Shown: one piece after another, positions 1-7,454 of the stretch | Layout: every line of letters starts with the position of its first letter | How positions within the stretch are numbered: position 1 is the stretch's first letter | Assembly (NCBI GenBank): GCA_965203375.1 | Contig: OZ241886.1 | Coordinates: 2,480,001 to 2,544,000 of the forward strand | Length of the DNA stretch: 64,000 nt | From: CATQHS01 sp965203375 | GTDB taxonomy: Bacteria > Actinomycetota > Acidimicrobiia > Acidimicrobiales > Aldehydirespiratoraceae | Direction: 5' to 3' | Notes under the pieces: model-generated | What the model was told of the DNA's origin: nothing | Databases searched by the model: none | What the model saw: only the letters and a program-made list of their open reading frames with translations | Made by a program: the position numbers and the translations under genes

Positions 1-272
1 CCGTAGTTGATCCCCATCGAGATCCCCTCCACCCGCATGACCTCCGGGAGGAAGAGGCTGGTGAGGGCCAGGGTCAGATAGCCGTGGGCGATAGTGGCCC
101 CGAACGGCCCCTTCGCCGCGGCCTGCGGATCGACGTGGATCCACTGGTGGTCGCCGGTGGCCTCCGCGAACAGGTTTATGCGGTCCTGGTCGATGGTGAT
201 CCAGTCGCTGTTCCCGAGATGGCGGCCGACGGCGCCGAGCAGTTCCCGGGGGGAGGCGAACACGGCAGTCAC
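1..272 (-). CDS. MaoC-family (R)-enoyl-CoA hydratase, N-terminal part
   Basis: The reverse strand from a GTG at 272 reads into the window edge as a MaoC/NodN-type hot-dog dehydratase. About 90 residues are visible and the C terminus lies outside. The hydratase-2 signature is clear: an ATGDHQWIHVD segment followed by GPFGATIAHGYLTLAL, which carry the catalytic Asp/His pair and the fold's conserved glycines. Such enzymes hydrate trans-2-enoyl-CoA or act as short dehydratases. The GTG at 263 is a possible alternative start. The gene diverges from the cation transporter that starts at 456. Partner genes are not visible, so the substrate is unknown. Confidence 0.85.
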   Translation of the reverse strand, partial: MTAVFASPRELLGAVGRHLGNSDWITIDQDRINLFAEATGDHQWIHVDPQAAAKGPFGATIAHGYLTLALTSLFLPEVMRVEGISMGINY

Positions 273-441
273 CCGCCCGACGCTACCGGGCCACCGGCCG
301 AGGTCACCGGCCGAGGTCACCGGCCGAGGTCACCGGCCGCCCTGGCCCGACCAAGCGAGGCACCACCGCCGCCTAACCTCGAACAGGCGGACCGCCGCCC
401 GGCCGCCCAGCCCGGATCACCAACGACCGAGCGGGCGGCGC

Positions 442-447
442 TACCCT
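442..447 (+). promoter_or_regulatory. -10 box TACCCT for leaderless cation-transporter mRNA
   Basis: TACCCT lies exactly 8 bases before the GTG at 456, and no Shine-Dalgarno sequence lies between. Transcription would begin at or within a base of the start codon, giving a leaderless mRNA. The same box and spacing recur at 6098. Confidence 0.5.
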
Positions 448-455
448 GGCCCGGC

Positions 456-1553
456 GTGGCGGCAGGCGGAGGCACCAAGGCGATCCTGGCCGCCCTGTTC
501 GCCAACCTCGGGATAGCCATCGCCAAGTTCGTCGCCTTCGCCTTCACCCGGTCGTCGTCGATGCTGGCTGAGGCCATCCACAGCGTGGCCGACACCTCCA
601 ACCAGGCCCTGCTGCTGCTGGGCGGCCGCCTGGCCCGCCGGGACGCCACCGACGAGCACCAGTTCGGGTTCGGGCGGGAGCGCTACTTCTGGTCCTTCGT
701 GGTGGCCTTGGTGCTGTTCTCGGTGGGATCGCTGTTCGCCCTCTGGGAGGGCGTGGAGAAGATCCGCCACCCCCACGAGATCGACTCGCCCCTCTGGGCC
801 ATCTCGGTGCTGTCCATCGGCATCGTGCTGGAGGGCTTTTCCTTCAGAACCGCCATCGTCGAGTCGAACCGCATCCGGGGCTCGGCCTCCTGGACGGCCT
901 TCATCCGCCGATCCCGGACCCCGGAGCTGCCGGTGGTGCTGCTGGAGGATCTCGGCGCCATGATCGGCCTGGTTTTCGCCCTGACCGCGGTGAGCATCGC
1001 CACCGTCTTCGACGCCCCGGTGTGGGACGGGATCGGCACCCTGTCCATCGGCGTGCTGCTGGGGGCCATCGCCGTGGTGCTGATGGTGGAGATGCGCAGC
1101 CTGCTGCTGGGAGAGTCGGCCGGCAAGGCCGACGCCGCCGCCATCCGGGCCGCCATCTCCTCCACCGAGGGGGTGGAGAGGCTGATCCACCTGCGCACCC
1201 AGCACCTCGGGCCCGACGAGCTGCTGGTGGCGGCCAAGGTGCAGTTCGACCCCGGCTACACCACCGCCGAACTGGCCGCGGCCATCGACCGGGTGGAAAC
1301 CAACACCCGCCGGGCCGTGCCCATCGCCAGCCCCATGTACGTGGAACCCGGCATCGGGCAGGTCGAGGGCTCCGAGGAAGAGCACTCCGAAGGCGACGGC
1401 CCCGAAGGCGAACACTCCGAGGACGGCCAAGCCCGGGGCAGCGAAGGCAGCGGTTTCGCAAGCGAGAGCCCCGAAGGCGGCGAGGACGACGGCCCCGAAG
1501 GCGGCGAGGACGACGGCCCCGAAGGCGGCGACCGGGCCCGAGACCGGGAATGA
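456..1553 (+). CDS. Cation diffusion facilitator (CDF) family transporter
   Basis: A 365-residue inner-membrane protein predicted to export divalent metal ions (Zn, Co, Fe or Mn) in exchange for protons. The first transmembrane helix spans about residues 9-31. The CDF metal site appears as H42-x3-D46 (EAIHSVAD) in helix 2, with a second acidic site at EDLGAMIG in helix 5. A cytoplasmic ferredoxin-like domain follows from about residue 220 (AAIRAAISSTEGVERLIHLRTQHLGP). The last 60 residues are an acidic Gly/Glu/Asp tail with a repeated GGEDDGPE unit, not normal for the family. The GTG start at 456 is preferred over upstream ATGs because those overlap the divergent MaoC gene. Its stop overlaps the next ATG (ATGA). 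Confidence 0.85.
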   Translation: MAAGGGTKAILAALFANLGIAIAKFVAFAFTRSSSMLAEAIHSVADTSNQALLLLGGRLARRDATDEHQFGFGRERYFWSFVVALVLFSVGSLFALWEGVEKIRHPHEIDSPLWAISVLSIGIVLEGFSFRTAIVESNRIRGSASWTAFIRRSRTPELPVVLLEDLGAMIGLVFALTAVSIATVFDAPVWDGIGTLSIGVLLGAIAVVLMVEMRSLLLGESAGKADAAAIRAAISSTEGVERLIHLRTQHLGPDELLVAAKVQFDPGYTTAELAAAIDRVETNTRRAVPIASPMYVEPGIGQVEGSEEEHSEGDGPEGEHSEDGQARGSEGSGFASESPEGGEDDGPEGGEDDGPEGGDRARDRE

Positions 1554-2218
1554 CCGAGCTTCACGCCACAACCACCGGCTCGGGGCCGCCGGTGGTGCTG
1601 CTGCACGGCATGGGCGACGACTCGTCGGTGTGGGACCAGACGGTGGCCGACCTGGCCGGCGACTTCGCCTGCACCGCGGTGGACCTCCCGGGCCACGGCC
1701 GCTCCCCCGTCCCCGACGACCCCGACGCCTACCGGCGCGAGGCGGTGCTCGAAGCCCTCGACGCGGTGCTGGAGCAAACCGGCCCCGCCCTGGTGGTGGG
1801 CCACTCCCTCGGCGGCTACCTGGCCCTGGCCCACCGGATCACCCGCCAGGACGGCCCGACGGCCGCCGGTCTGGTGCTGGTCTCGACCGGCCCCGGGTTC
1901 CGGGACGCCGACTCCATGGCCCAGTGGAACGACCGGGTGAACGCCAACGCCCCCAATCTCTCCGTGCCCCCCGCCGCGGCCATCGGCCTCCACGTCGATT
2001 CGATGGTGATCGACCGGCTGGAGGAGGTGACGGTCCCGGTGGGGCTGGTGGTGGGCGACGGCGACCGCAACTTCATGGGGGCCAACGACTACATGGAGGC
2101 CCGGCTGTCCGACGTGAGGCGGGTGACCGTCGAGGGCGGCCGCCACCGGGTGATGCTGACCCATCCCGGCGAAGTGGCGGCCATGGCCCGCCGAGTGGCC
2201 GCCGCGGCCGGCATGTGA
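1550..2218 (+). CDS. Alpha/beta-hydrolase fold protein
   Basis: A 222-residue soluble hydrolase. An oxyanion-hole HGMGDDSSVW segment lies near residue 19. The nucleophile elbow is GHSLGG with Ser86. Candidate acid and base residues are in VGDGDRN (about residue 172) and GGRHRVML (about residue 200). It is shorter than typical esterases because the cap domain is reduced. The ATG overlaps the transporter stop (ATGA), which indicates translational coupling. Nothing in the sequence fixes the substrate. Confidence 0.85.
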   Translation: MTELHATTTGSGPPVVLLHGMGDDSSVWDQTVADLAGDFACTAVDLPGHGRSPVPDDPDAYRREAVLEALDAVLEQTGPALVVGHSLGGYLALAHRITRQDGPTAAGLVLVSTGPGFRDADSMAQWNDRVNANAPNLSVPPAAAIGLHVDSMVIDRLEEVTVPVGLVVGDGDRNFMGANDYMEARLSDVRRVTVEGGRHRVMLTHPGEVAAMARRVAAAAGM

Positions 2219-2351
2219 GCACCCGGACTGTGACATGGGACGAAGACTGACACCGGGGTGTGACAGCGCAGGCCGCGGGGCCGCCGAGAACTGACGCGAA
2301 CAGGCAGGAGGCATCGGGGTGAGACATCGCAAGACCCTCATCAAAGGTTGA
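2215..2351 (+). other. Degenerate chain of three micro-ORFs before the sulfurtransferase
   Basis: Three very short frames fill most of the gap between hydrolase and sulfurtransferase. The first (2215-2250, VSTRTVTWDED) starts at a GTG overlapping the hydrolase stop. Its opening resembles the sulfurtransferase start at 2380 (GAGCAC then TGACATGGG in both). The second runs 2260-2322 (20 codons) and ends in a GTGA overlap with the third at 2319-2351 (VRHRKTLIKG). A final gap of 28 bases precedes ATG 2380. This looks like a decayed version of the relays elsewhere in the window. Confidence 0.45.
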
Positions 2352-2379
2352 ACACGGAGACGGACGTAACACCGACAAC

Positions 2380-3351
2380 ATGAGCACAAATGACATGGGC
2401 TTAGACACGGACACATTCGGGCCGGTAGTAGCTGCCGGCTGGCTGGCCGACAACCTCGACTCGGTGGTGGTCGCCGACGTGCGGTGGTACCTGGACGGCC
2501 GCTCGGGCCGGGACGCCTACGACCGGGGCCACCTGCCGGGGGCCCGCTTCGTGGACCTCGACACCGACCTATCCGGGCGCTCCACAACCGTCGGGGGCCG
2601 CCATCCCCTGCCCGACCCCAACCGCTTCGCCGAGGCCATGGGCCGCCTCGGCATTGGCGACGGCGACCCGGTGGTGGTCTACGACGACGCCGGCGGGGTG
2701 ATCGCGGGTCGGATGTGGTGGATGCTCGACTCGCTGGGACATCCCGCGGCGGTGCTCGACGGCGGCATCGGGGCCTGGGCCGGGCCGCTGGAGACGGCCC
2801 CGGCCGCCTGGGCGCCGGCTGAGTTCACCCCCCGGCCCTGGCCCGAGAACCGCTTCGTCGGCATCGACGAGATGGACCGCCTCCGGGACCGGCCCGGCGC
2901 CGTGGTCATCGACGCCCGCTCGCCCGAGCGCTACCGGGGCGACCCCAACCCCATCGACCCCCGCTTCGGCCATGTGCCCGGGGCGCTGAACATGCCCGCC
3001 ACCGCCAACCTGGCCGCCAACGGCAGGCTGCTGCCCGCGACCGAACTGCGGGCCCGCTACACGGCCATCGGCGCCGCCGAACCGGGCGCAGAAACACCAG
3101 GCGCCGAGGCGGAAACATCGGGCGCAGAAACACCGGGCGCAGAATCCCCCGACCCAGGGGCGTCCAACTCCTCCAACATCATCGCCTACTGCGGCAGCGG
3201 CGTGTCGGCCTGCTGCGATCTGCTGGCCCTGCGCCGGGCCGGACTGGGCAACGGGCGGCTGTTCGTGGGGTCGTGGTCGGCCTGGGGCGCCGATCCCGCC
3301 CGGCCCGTCGAAACCAGCCAGCCTGCGGTCGGCGGCAGCCACGGCGGTTGA
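2380..3351 (+). CDS. Thiosulfate / 3-mercaptopyruvate sulfurtransferase (two rhodanese domains)
   Basis: A 323-residue protein with two rhodanese domains. It transfers sulfane sulfur from thiosulfate or mercaptopyruvate to a thiophilic acceptor. The inactive N-terminal domain covers roughly residues 15-150. The C-terminal domain carries the active loop CGSGVSA with Cys271. The CGSG loop is of the mercaptopyruvate type, though donor specificity cannot be settled by sight. A low-complexity insertion rich in Gly-Ala-Glu-Thr-Pro lies around residues 230-263, just before the catalytic strand, and looks like an expanded repeat. The stop overlaps the first ATG of the following 56-bp repeat array. 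Confidence 0.88.
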   Translation: MSTNDMGLDTDTFGPVVAAGWLADNLDSVVVADVRWYLDGRSGRDAYDRGHLPGARFVDLDTDLSGRSTTVGGRHPLPDPNRFAEAMGRLGIGDGDPVVVYDDAGGVIAGRMWWMLDSLGHPAAVLDGGIGAWAGPLETAPAAWAPAEFTPRPWPENRFVGIDEMDRLRDRPGAVVIDARSPERYRGDPNPIDPRFGHVPGALNMPATANLAANGRLLPATELRARYTAIGAAEPGAETPGAEAETSGAETPGAESPDPGASNSSNIIAYCGSGVSACCDLLALRRAGLGNGRLFVGSWSAWGADPARPVETSQPAVGGSHGG

Positions 3352-3518
3352 TGCCGCCAGCCGCCACCGACACCGGCGCCGACCCGCTGCGCCCAAACCC
3401 CGCCTGATGCCGCACCCAGCCACCGACACGGGCGCCGACCCGCTGCGCCCAAACCCCGCCTGATGCCGCACCCCGCCACCGACACGGGCGCCGACCCGCT
3501 GCGCCCAGACCCCAAACC
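3351..3518 (+). repeat. Three 56-bp tandem copies of the ppx start, forming two coupled micro-ORFs
   Basis: ATG-led 56-bp units begin at 3351, 3407 and 3463. The first two each encode an 18-residue peptide (MPPAATDTGADPLRPNPA and MPHPATDTGADPLRPNPA) and end in TGA sharing its A with the next ATG (TGATG). The third unit is the true N terminus of the exopolyphosphatase. Since 56 is 3n-1, each copy preserves stop/start coupling. The first ATG also overlaps the sulfurtransferase stop. Confidence 0.85.
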
Positions 3519-5134
3519 GCTGGCCGCCATCGACGTGGGCACCAACTCGGTACACATGGTGGTGGCCCGGCCCGTTCCCGGCGGTCCGCCCGACTTCCTG
3601 GCCACAGAACGCATGCCGGTGCGGCTGGGCTCGGGCGGCAACGACATGAAGCGGCTCCACCCCGACGCCGTCGACCGGGCCGTGGCCGCCCTCGACGAGT
3701 GCCGCCGCATCGCCGAGGCCCACCAGGCCGACGTGGTGGCGGTGGCCACCAGCGCGGTGCGCGAGGCGGCCAACGCCGCCGACTTCCTGCGCCGGGCCCG
3801 CACCGAGGCCGGCGTGGCGGTGGAGGTGGTGTCGGGGGTGGAGGAGGCCCGCCTGATCCACCTGGGGGCCATGAGCGCGGTGCCCATCGCGGGCCGGCCC
3901 CATCTGGTGATCGACATCGGGGGCGGGTCCACCGAGGTGATCGCCGGCACCGGCACCGAGCCGGCCCTGGCCCGCAGCCTGAAGCTGGGCCACATCCGCC
4001 TCACCGACCGGTTCTTCCCCGGCGGAGTCGTCAAGCCCGGGGCGGTGAAGTCCTGCCGCCGCCACATCCAGTCCTTCATCGCCCCGTTCCTGCGGGAGAT
4101 GCCCGAGTTCGAGACGGCGGTGGGCTGCTCGGGCACCATCGAGGCCCTGGCCCTGATGGGGGCGGCCCGCCGGGGCGCGCCCCTGCGGACGGTGGGCAAC
4201 GCCGCCCTCGCCCGCGGTGACCTCGACGCGGTGGTGGCCGACCTCGTGTCCCGTCCCCGCCCGGCCGACCGGGCCGGGGCGCCCGGACTCGACCCGGGCC
4301 GGGCCGAGGTGATCGTGGCCGGCGCCGTCCTGCTCCGCCAGATGTTCAAGGCCCTGGGCATTCGCACCCTAACCGTGTCCACCGGGGCGCTGCGGGAGGG
4401 GCTGCTGCTGGACAGGTTTCACCGGAGGGACCGGTCGCCGGCCCGCGGGCTGCACCACCTCAACGACCTGCGGCGGTCCAGCGTGCTGGCCGTCGCCCGC
4501 CGCTACGACCAGGACCTCGCCCACGCCGAGCACTCCACCAACCTGGCCCTGGAGCTCTTCGACGAGACCCGGCCGATCCACGGGCTGGACGAGGCCGAGC
4601 GGGAGGTGCTGGAGGCGGCCGGGCTGCTGCACAACATCGGGCGGTTCGTGGCCCACGCCGCCCACCACCAGCACTCCTACTACCTGATCCGCCACAGCGA
4701 GCAGCTCGCCGGGTTCACCGAGAACGAGCTGGAGCTGATCGCCCAGGTGGCCCGCTACCACCGCAAGAGCGCCCCCCGCAAGTCCCACCCGAGCTTCGCC
4801 GGGCTGGACCGGGCCGATCAGCGGCGGGTCCGGCTGCTGGCCGGGATGCTGCGGGTGGGGATCGCCCTGGACCGCACCTACCGGCGTGCGGTGCGCCACG
4901 TCTCCGCCGACACCGACGACCGGGGCCTGCGGATCGCAGGTCCACACGATCGCCGGCACCGACGCCGAGCTGGAGATGTTCACCGCCCGGGACCGCTGCG
5001 GCCTGCTGGCCGACGCCCTGGACCGCCCGGTGCGCTTCGAGATAACGCCATACGGCCTCGGGCAGTCCGGGCAAACCGAAGCCGCCGCGGCGACCGAGAC
5101 CGCGCCGTCGGCCCTCAGCCGCAGAGCCGGATGA
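3463..5134 (+). CDS. ppx: Ppx/GppA exopolyphosphatase with HD-type domain, C-terminal frameshift
   Basis: An ASKHA-fold polyphosphate or pppGpp phosphohydrolase. The phosphate-1 loop is AAIDVGTNSVHMVVA (about residue 22) and the phosphate-2 motif DIGGGSTEVI (about 149). An HD-like helical region follows (LHNIGRFVAHAAHHQHSYY). The frame that matches this family up to GLRI (to 4935) becomes Arg-rich noise. Family-like sequence resumes one frame over at 4940 (VHTIAGTDAELEMFTARD) and ends at 5134. One extra base, or an assembly error, at 4936-4939 explains this. Without the shift the unshifted frame runs to 5214. Confidence 0.75.
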
Positions 5135-5214
5135 CGCCACCGGACCGCCCCGGCGTGCTTTCCAGGCTGGTTCCAGGCCGGGCGCGATCCCAGCTCAGCC
5201 GCAGGGCTGGATGA
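5131..5214 (+). other. 27-codon micro-ORF duplicated from the ppx 3' end
   Basis: ATG 5131 overlaps the shifted ppx stop (ATGA). The 27 codons end with the same LSRRAG-stop peptide as ppx, in a second copy of its 3' end 80 bases downstream, again forming ATGA at 5211. The unit is 3n-1 long. The second ATG then runs antisense into the end of the luciferase-like gene, so any original downstream partner is gone. Confidence 0.55.
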
Positions 5215-6058
5215 CCGAGCGGCCGAAGTCGGCCAGGGCCTCCTCGGTGTGGCGGAAATAGCGGAAGGCCGGCGCCAGCAGCCGGTGTACGCCCCACGAC
5301 TCGGCCTCAGCCACCGCGGCGGACGGGTCGTCGCCCAGCAGCCCGGGATGGAACGTGGTCACCTCGATCGATGCGGGGTCCCGGCCGGCCTCGGCCGCCT
5401 CGGCCCGGGCCATCTGGGCCAGGGAGGCCACGTCCCCCTCGGCCGGGAAGAAGCCGTCGCCCACCCGGCCAGCCCGGCGGGCCGAGGCCGGGCTATGGCC
5501 GCCGATGTGGACCGGCACCCGGCCCGCGGCCGGCTTGGGGTTGGAGCTGACCCGCTCGAACGACACGAACTCGCCCTCGAAGGACACGTCGTCCTCGGCC
5601 CACACCCGCCGCATCACCTCCAGGTACTCCTCGGTGCGGGCCCCCCGCCGGGCCCAGGGCACGCCCAGTGCCTCGAACTCCTCCCGCAGCCAGCCCACGC
5701 CGATCCCCAGCTCCACCCGTCCCCCCGACATGGAGTCGACGGTGGCCACCTCCTTGGCGAAGACGAGGGGGTGGCGCTCGGCCAGCAGCGAGATGCCGGT
5801 GGCCAGCCGGATTTCGGAGGTGGCGGCGGCCACGTGGCCCAGCCAGGCCAGCGGGTCGGGGATGGGGTTGCGGCCCGACCCCGGCATCTTCCCGCTGGGC
5901 CCGTAGGGGTACACCGACTCGTACCCCTCGGGGTAGACGACGTGCTCCACCGTCCACAGCGACTCGAACCCGGCCGCCTCGGCCGAGGCGGCCAGCTTGA
6001 CGGCCCCGGGCCCGGAGGCGAAGGGCCCGGTGTTGGCGAACCCGATGCCGAACTTCAC
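5195..6058 (-). CDS. LLM-class F420-dependent oxidoreductase
   Basis: A 287-residue luciferase-like TIM-barrel protein. The N terminus MKFGIGFANTGPF, the WTVEHVVYP segment, the conserved GISLLAERHPLVFAKEVATVDSMSGGRVELGIGVGW block and the terminal HIGGHSP..A.RRAGRVGDGFFP block are typical of F420-utilizing members in actinobacteria. It would transfer hydride between F420H2 and an unknown substrate. F420 is favoured over FMN by lineage and subgroup resemblance, which is inference. The gene diverges from the aminotransferase whose leaderless start lies at 6112. Its 3' end overlaps the ppx-derived duplication. Confidence 0.82.
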   Translation of the reverse strand: MKFGIGFANTGPFASGPGAVKLAASAEAAGFESLWTVEHVVYPEGYESVYPYGPSGKMPGSGRNPIPDPLAWLGHVAAATSEIRLATGISLLAERHPLVFAKEVATVDSMSGGRVELGIGVGWLREEFEALGVPWARRGARTEEYLEVMRRVWAEDDVSFEGEFVSFERVSSNPKPAAGRVPVHIGGHSPASARRAGRVGDGFFPAEGDVASLAQMARAEAAEAGRDPASIEVTTFHPGLLGDDPSAAVAEAESWGVHRLLAPAFRYFRHTEEALADFGRSVIQPCG

Positions 6059-6097
6059 CGCACCCCCGCTCTATCCAATCGCCGCCAATCCGAGCGG

Positions 6098-6103
6098 TAC
6101 CCT
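6098..6103 (+). promoter_or_regulatory. -10 box TACCCT, leaderless start at 6112
   Basis: TACCCT sits 8 bases before GTG 6112, the same geometry as at 442. The predicted transcript therefore begins on a micro-ORF rather than on the aminotransferase itself. Confidence 0.5.
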
Positions 6104-6111
6104 AACCAGCC

Positions 6112-6186
6112 GTGACCGGACCCGGCCCCCTCACCGCCTCGACCAACCACCCCGGACCAACCTCGATCAAAGACATCGAACCGTGA
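6112..6186 (+). other. 24-codon leader micro-ORF overlapping the aminotransferase start
   Basis: GTG 6112 opens a 24-codon frame with no internal stop. Its TGA at 6184 overlaps the GTG at 6183 (GTGA). The first bases, GTGACCGGACCCGGC, are repeated at 6183, so the leader is a 71-bp (3n-1) duplicate of the gene start. Only the first copy has a -10 box. Confidence 0.65.
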
Positions 6187-7454
6187 CCGGACCCGGCACC
6201 CTCAACCACGTCGACACCGAAGCCGACTCGGCTGCCCTTGACCGCGGAGACAGCAGGGCCGACCCGACCGCCTTCCACCGCGCCGACGCCGGAGCCGACC
6301 CGGTCGCCTTCGATCACGTCGACGTCGGGGGCAAGCGCAGCCCCCACAACGCCAAGTGGTCCCAATACGGCCCCGACGTTCTGCCGGCCTGGGTGGCCGA
6401 GCACGACTTCCGCCAGCCCGACTCGGTGATAGAGGCCATGCGGGCCACGATCGACCGGGGCGAGCTGGGCTATCACCGCCGCGACTCTGAGGTGGCCGAG
6501 GCCTTCGGGGGCTGGGCCCGGTCCCGCTACGGCTGGGACCCCGACCCGGCGCTGGCCGCGGTGTGCGTGGACGCCCTCCAGGGCGTCGTCGCCGCGGTCA
6601 CCGCACTGGCCGGCCCCGGCGAGGGGGTGATCCTGACGCCGCCCGTCTACCACGTGTTCTGGCAGATCTGCCCCACCTCGGGGCGGCGGCCGGTGGAGTG
6701 GCCGATGCGGCAAGGCCCCGGCGGATGGCGCCTCGACCCCGACGACCTCGAAGCGGTGGCCGCGGCCGACCCCGGCGCCAAGGTGCTGTTGCTGTCGCAC
6801 CCCCAGAACCCCACCGGCCGGGTGGCCGACCGAGACACCCTGGCCCGCATCGTCGAGGTGGCCCGCGATCGCGGCCTCTACGTCGTGTCCGACGAGATTC
6901 ACGGCGACATGGTGTACCCCCCGGCCGAATTCGTGCCCATGCTGTCGCTGGACGGCGCCGCCGACCGGGTGATAACCGTGACCTCGCCGGCCAAGACCTT
7001 CGCCCTGTCGGGGCTGCGCTGCGCCCTAACCGTCTTCGGCTGCCCGGAGCTGCGCCGCCGGGTGATCGAGGCCCACCCTCCCCTGCTGCTGGGCCACGCC
7101 TCCCGGACGGGCATCGACGCCTCGGTGGCGGCCTGGACCGAGGGCGGGGCCTGGGCCGACCGGCTGCTCGACCAGCTCCGGGCGAACCGCGACCATCTGG
7201 CCCGGCGGCTGGCGGCCGAGGCCCCGGCGGTGCGGATGCACCTGCCGGAGTCGACGTTTCTGGCCTGGCTGGACGTGTCGGCCTGCGGCCTGGGCCACCG
7301 GCCCGCCGCCGCCCTGCTGGAGCGGGCCCGGGTGGCGCTGCTGGAGGGAACCGAGTTCGGGACCGGCGGCGAAGGCTGCGTGCGGCTCAACTTCGGGACG
7401 TCTGAGGCGCTGCTAGACGCCATAATAGACCGGCTCATCCCCCATCTGCGATGA
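6183..7454 (+). CDS. PatB/MalY-type PLP aminotransferase (cystathionine beta-lyase like)
   Basis: A 423-residue fold-type I PLP enzyme. The family's opening block appears after a variable N terminus (SPHNAKWSQYGPDVLPAWVAEHDF). The PLP-binding NPTGRV motif, the SDEIHGDMVY Asp and the Schiff-base lysine in SPAKTFALSGLR are all present. MalY/PatB enzymes cleave cystathionine or other cysteine S-conjugates. An aminotransferase role is possible. The first 40 residues are a repetitive Ala-Asp-Pro-rich extension not seen in the family core. The GTG at 6183 is chosen because it is coupled to the leader micro-ORF. The stop overlaps ATG 7451 (ATGA). Confidence 0.82.
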   Translation: MTGPGTLNHVDTEADSAALDRGDSRADPTAFHRADAGADPVAFDHVDVGGKRSPHNAKWSQYGPDVLPAWVAEHDFRQPDSVIEAMRATIDRGELGYHRRDSEVAEAFGGWARSRYGWDPDPALAAVCVDALQGVVAAVTALAGPGEGVILTPPVYHVFWQICPTSGRRPVEWPMRQGPGGWRLDPDDLEAVAAADPGAKVLLLSHPQNPTGRVADRDTLARIVEVARDRGLYVVSDEIHGDMVYPPAEFVPMLSLDGAADRVITVTSPAKTFALSGLRCALTVFGCPELRRRVIEAHPPLLLGHASRTGIDASVAAWTEGGAWADRLLDQLRANRDHLARRLAAEAPAVRMHLPESTFLAWLDVSACGLGHRPAAALLERARVALLEGTEFGTGGEGCVRLNFGTSEALLDAIIDRLIPHLR

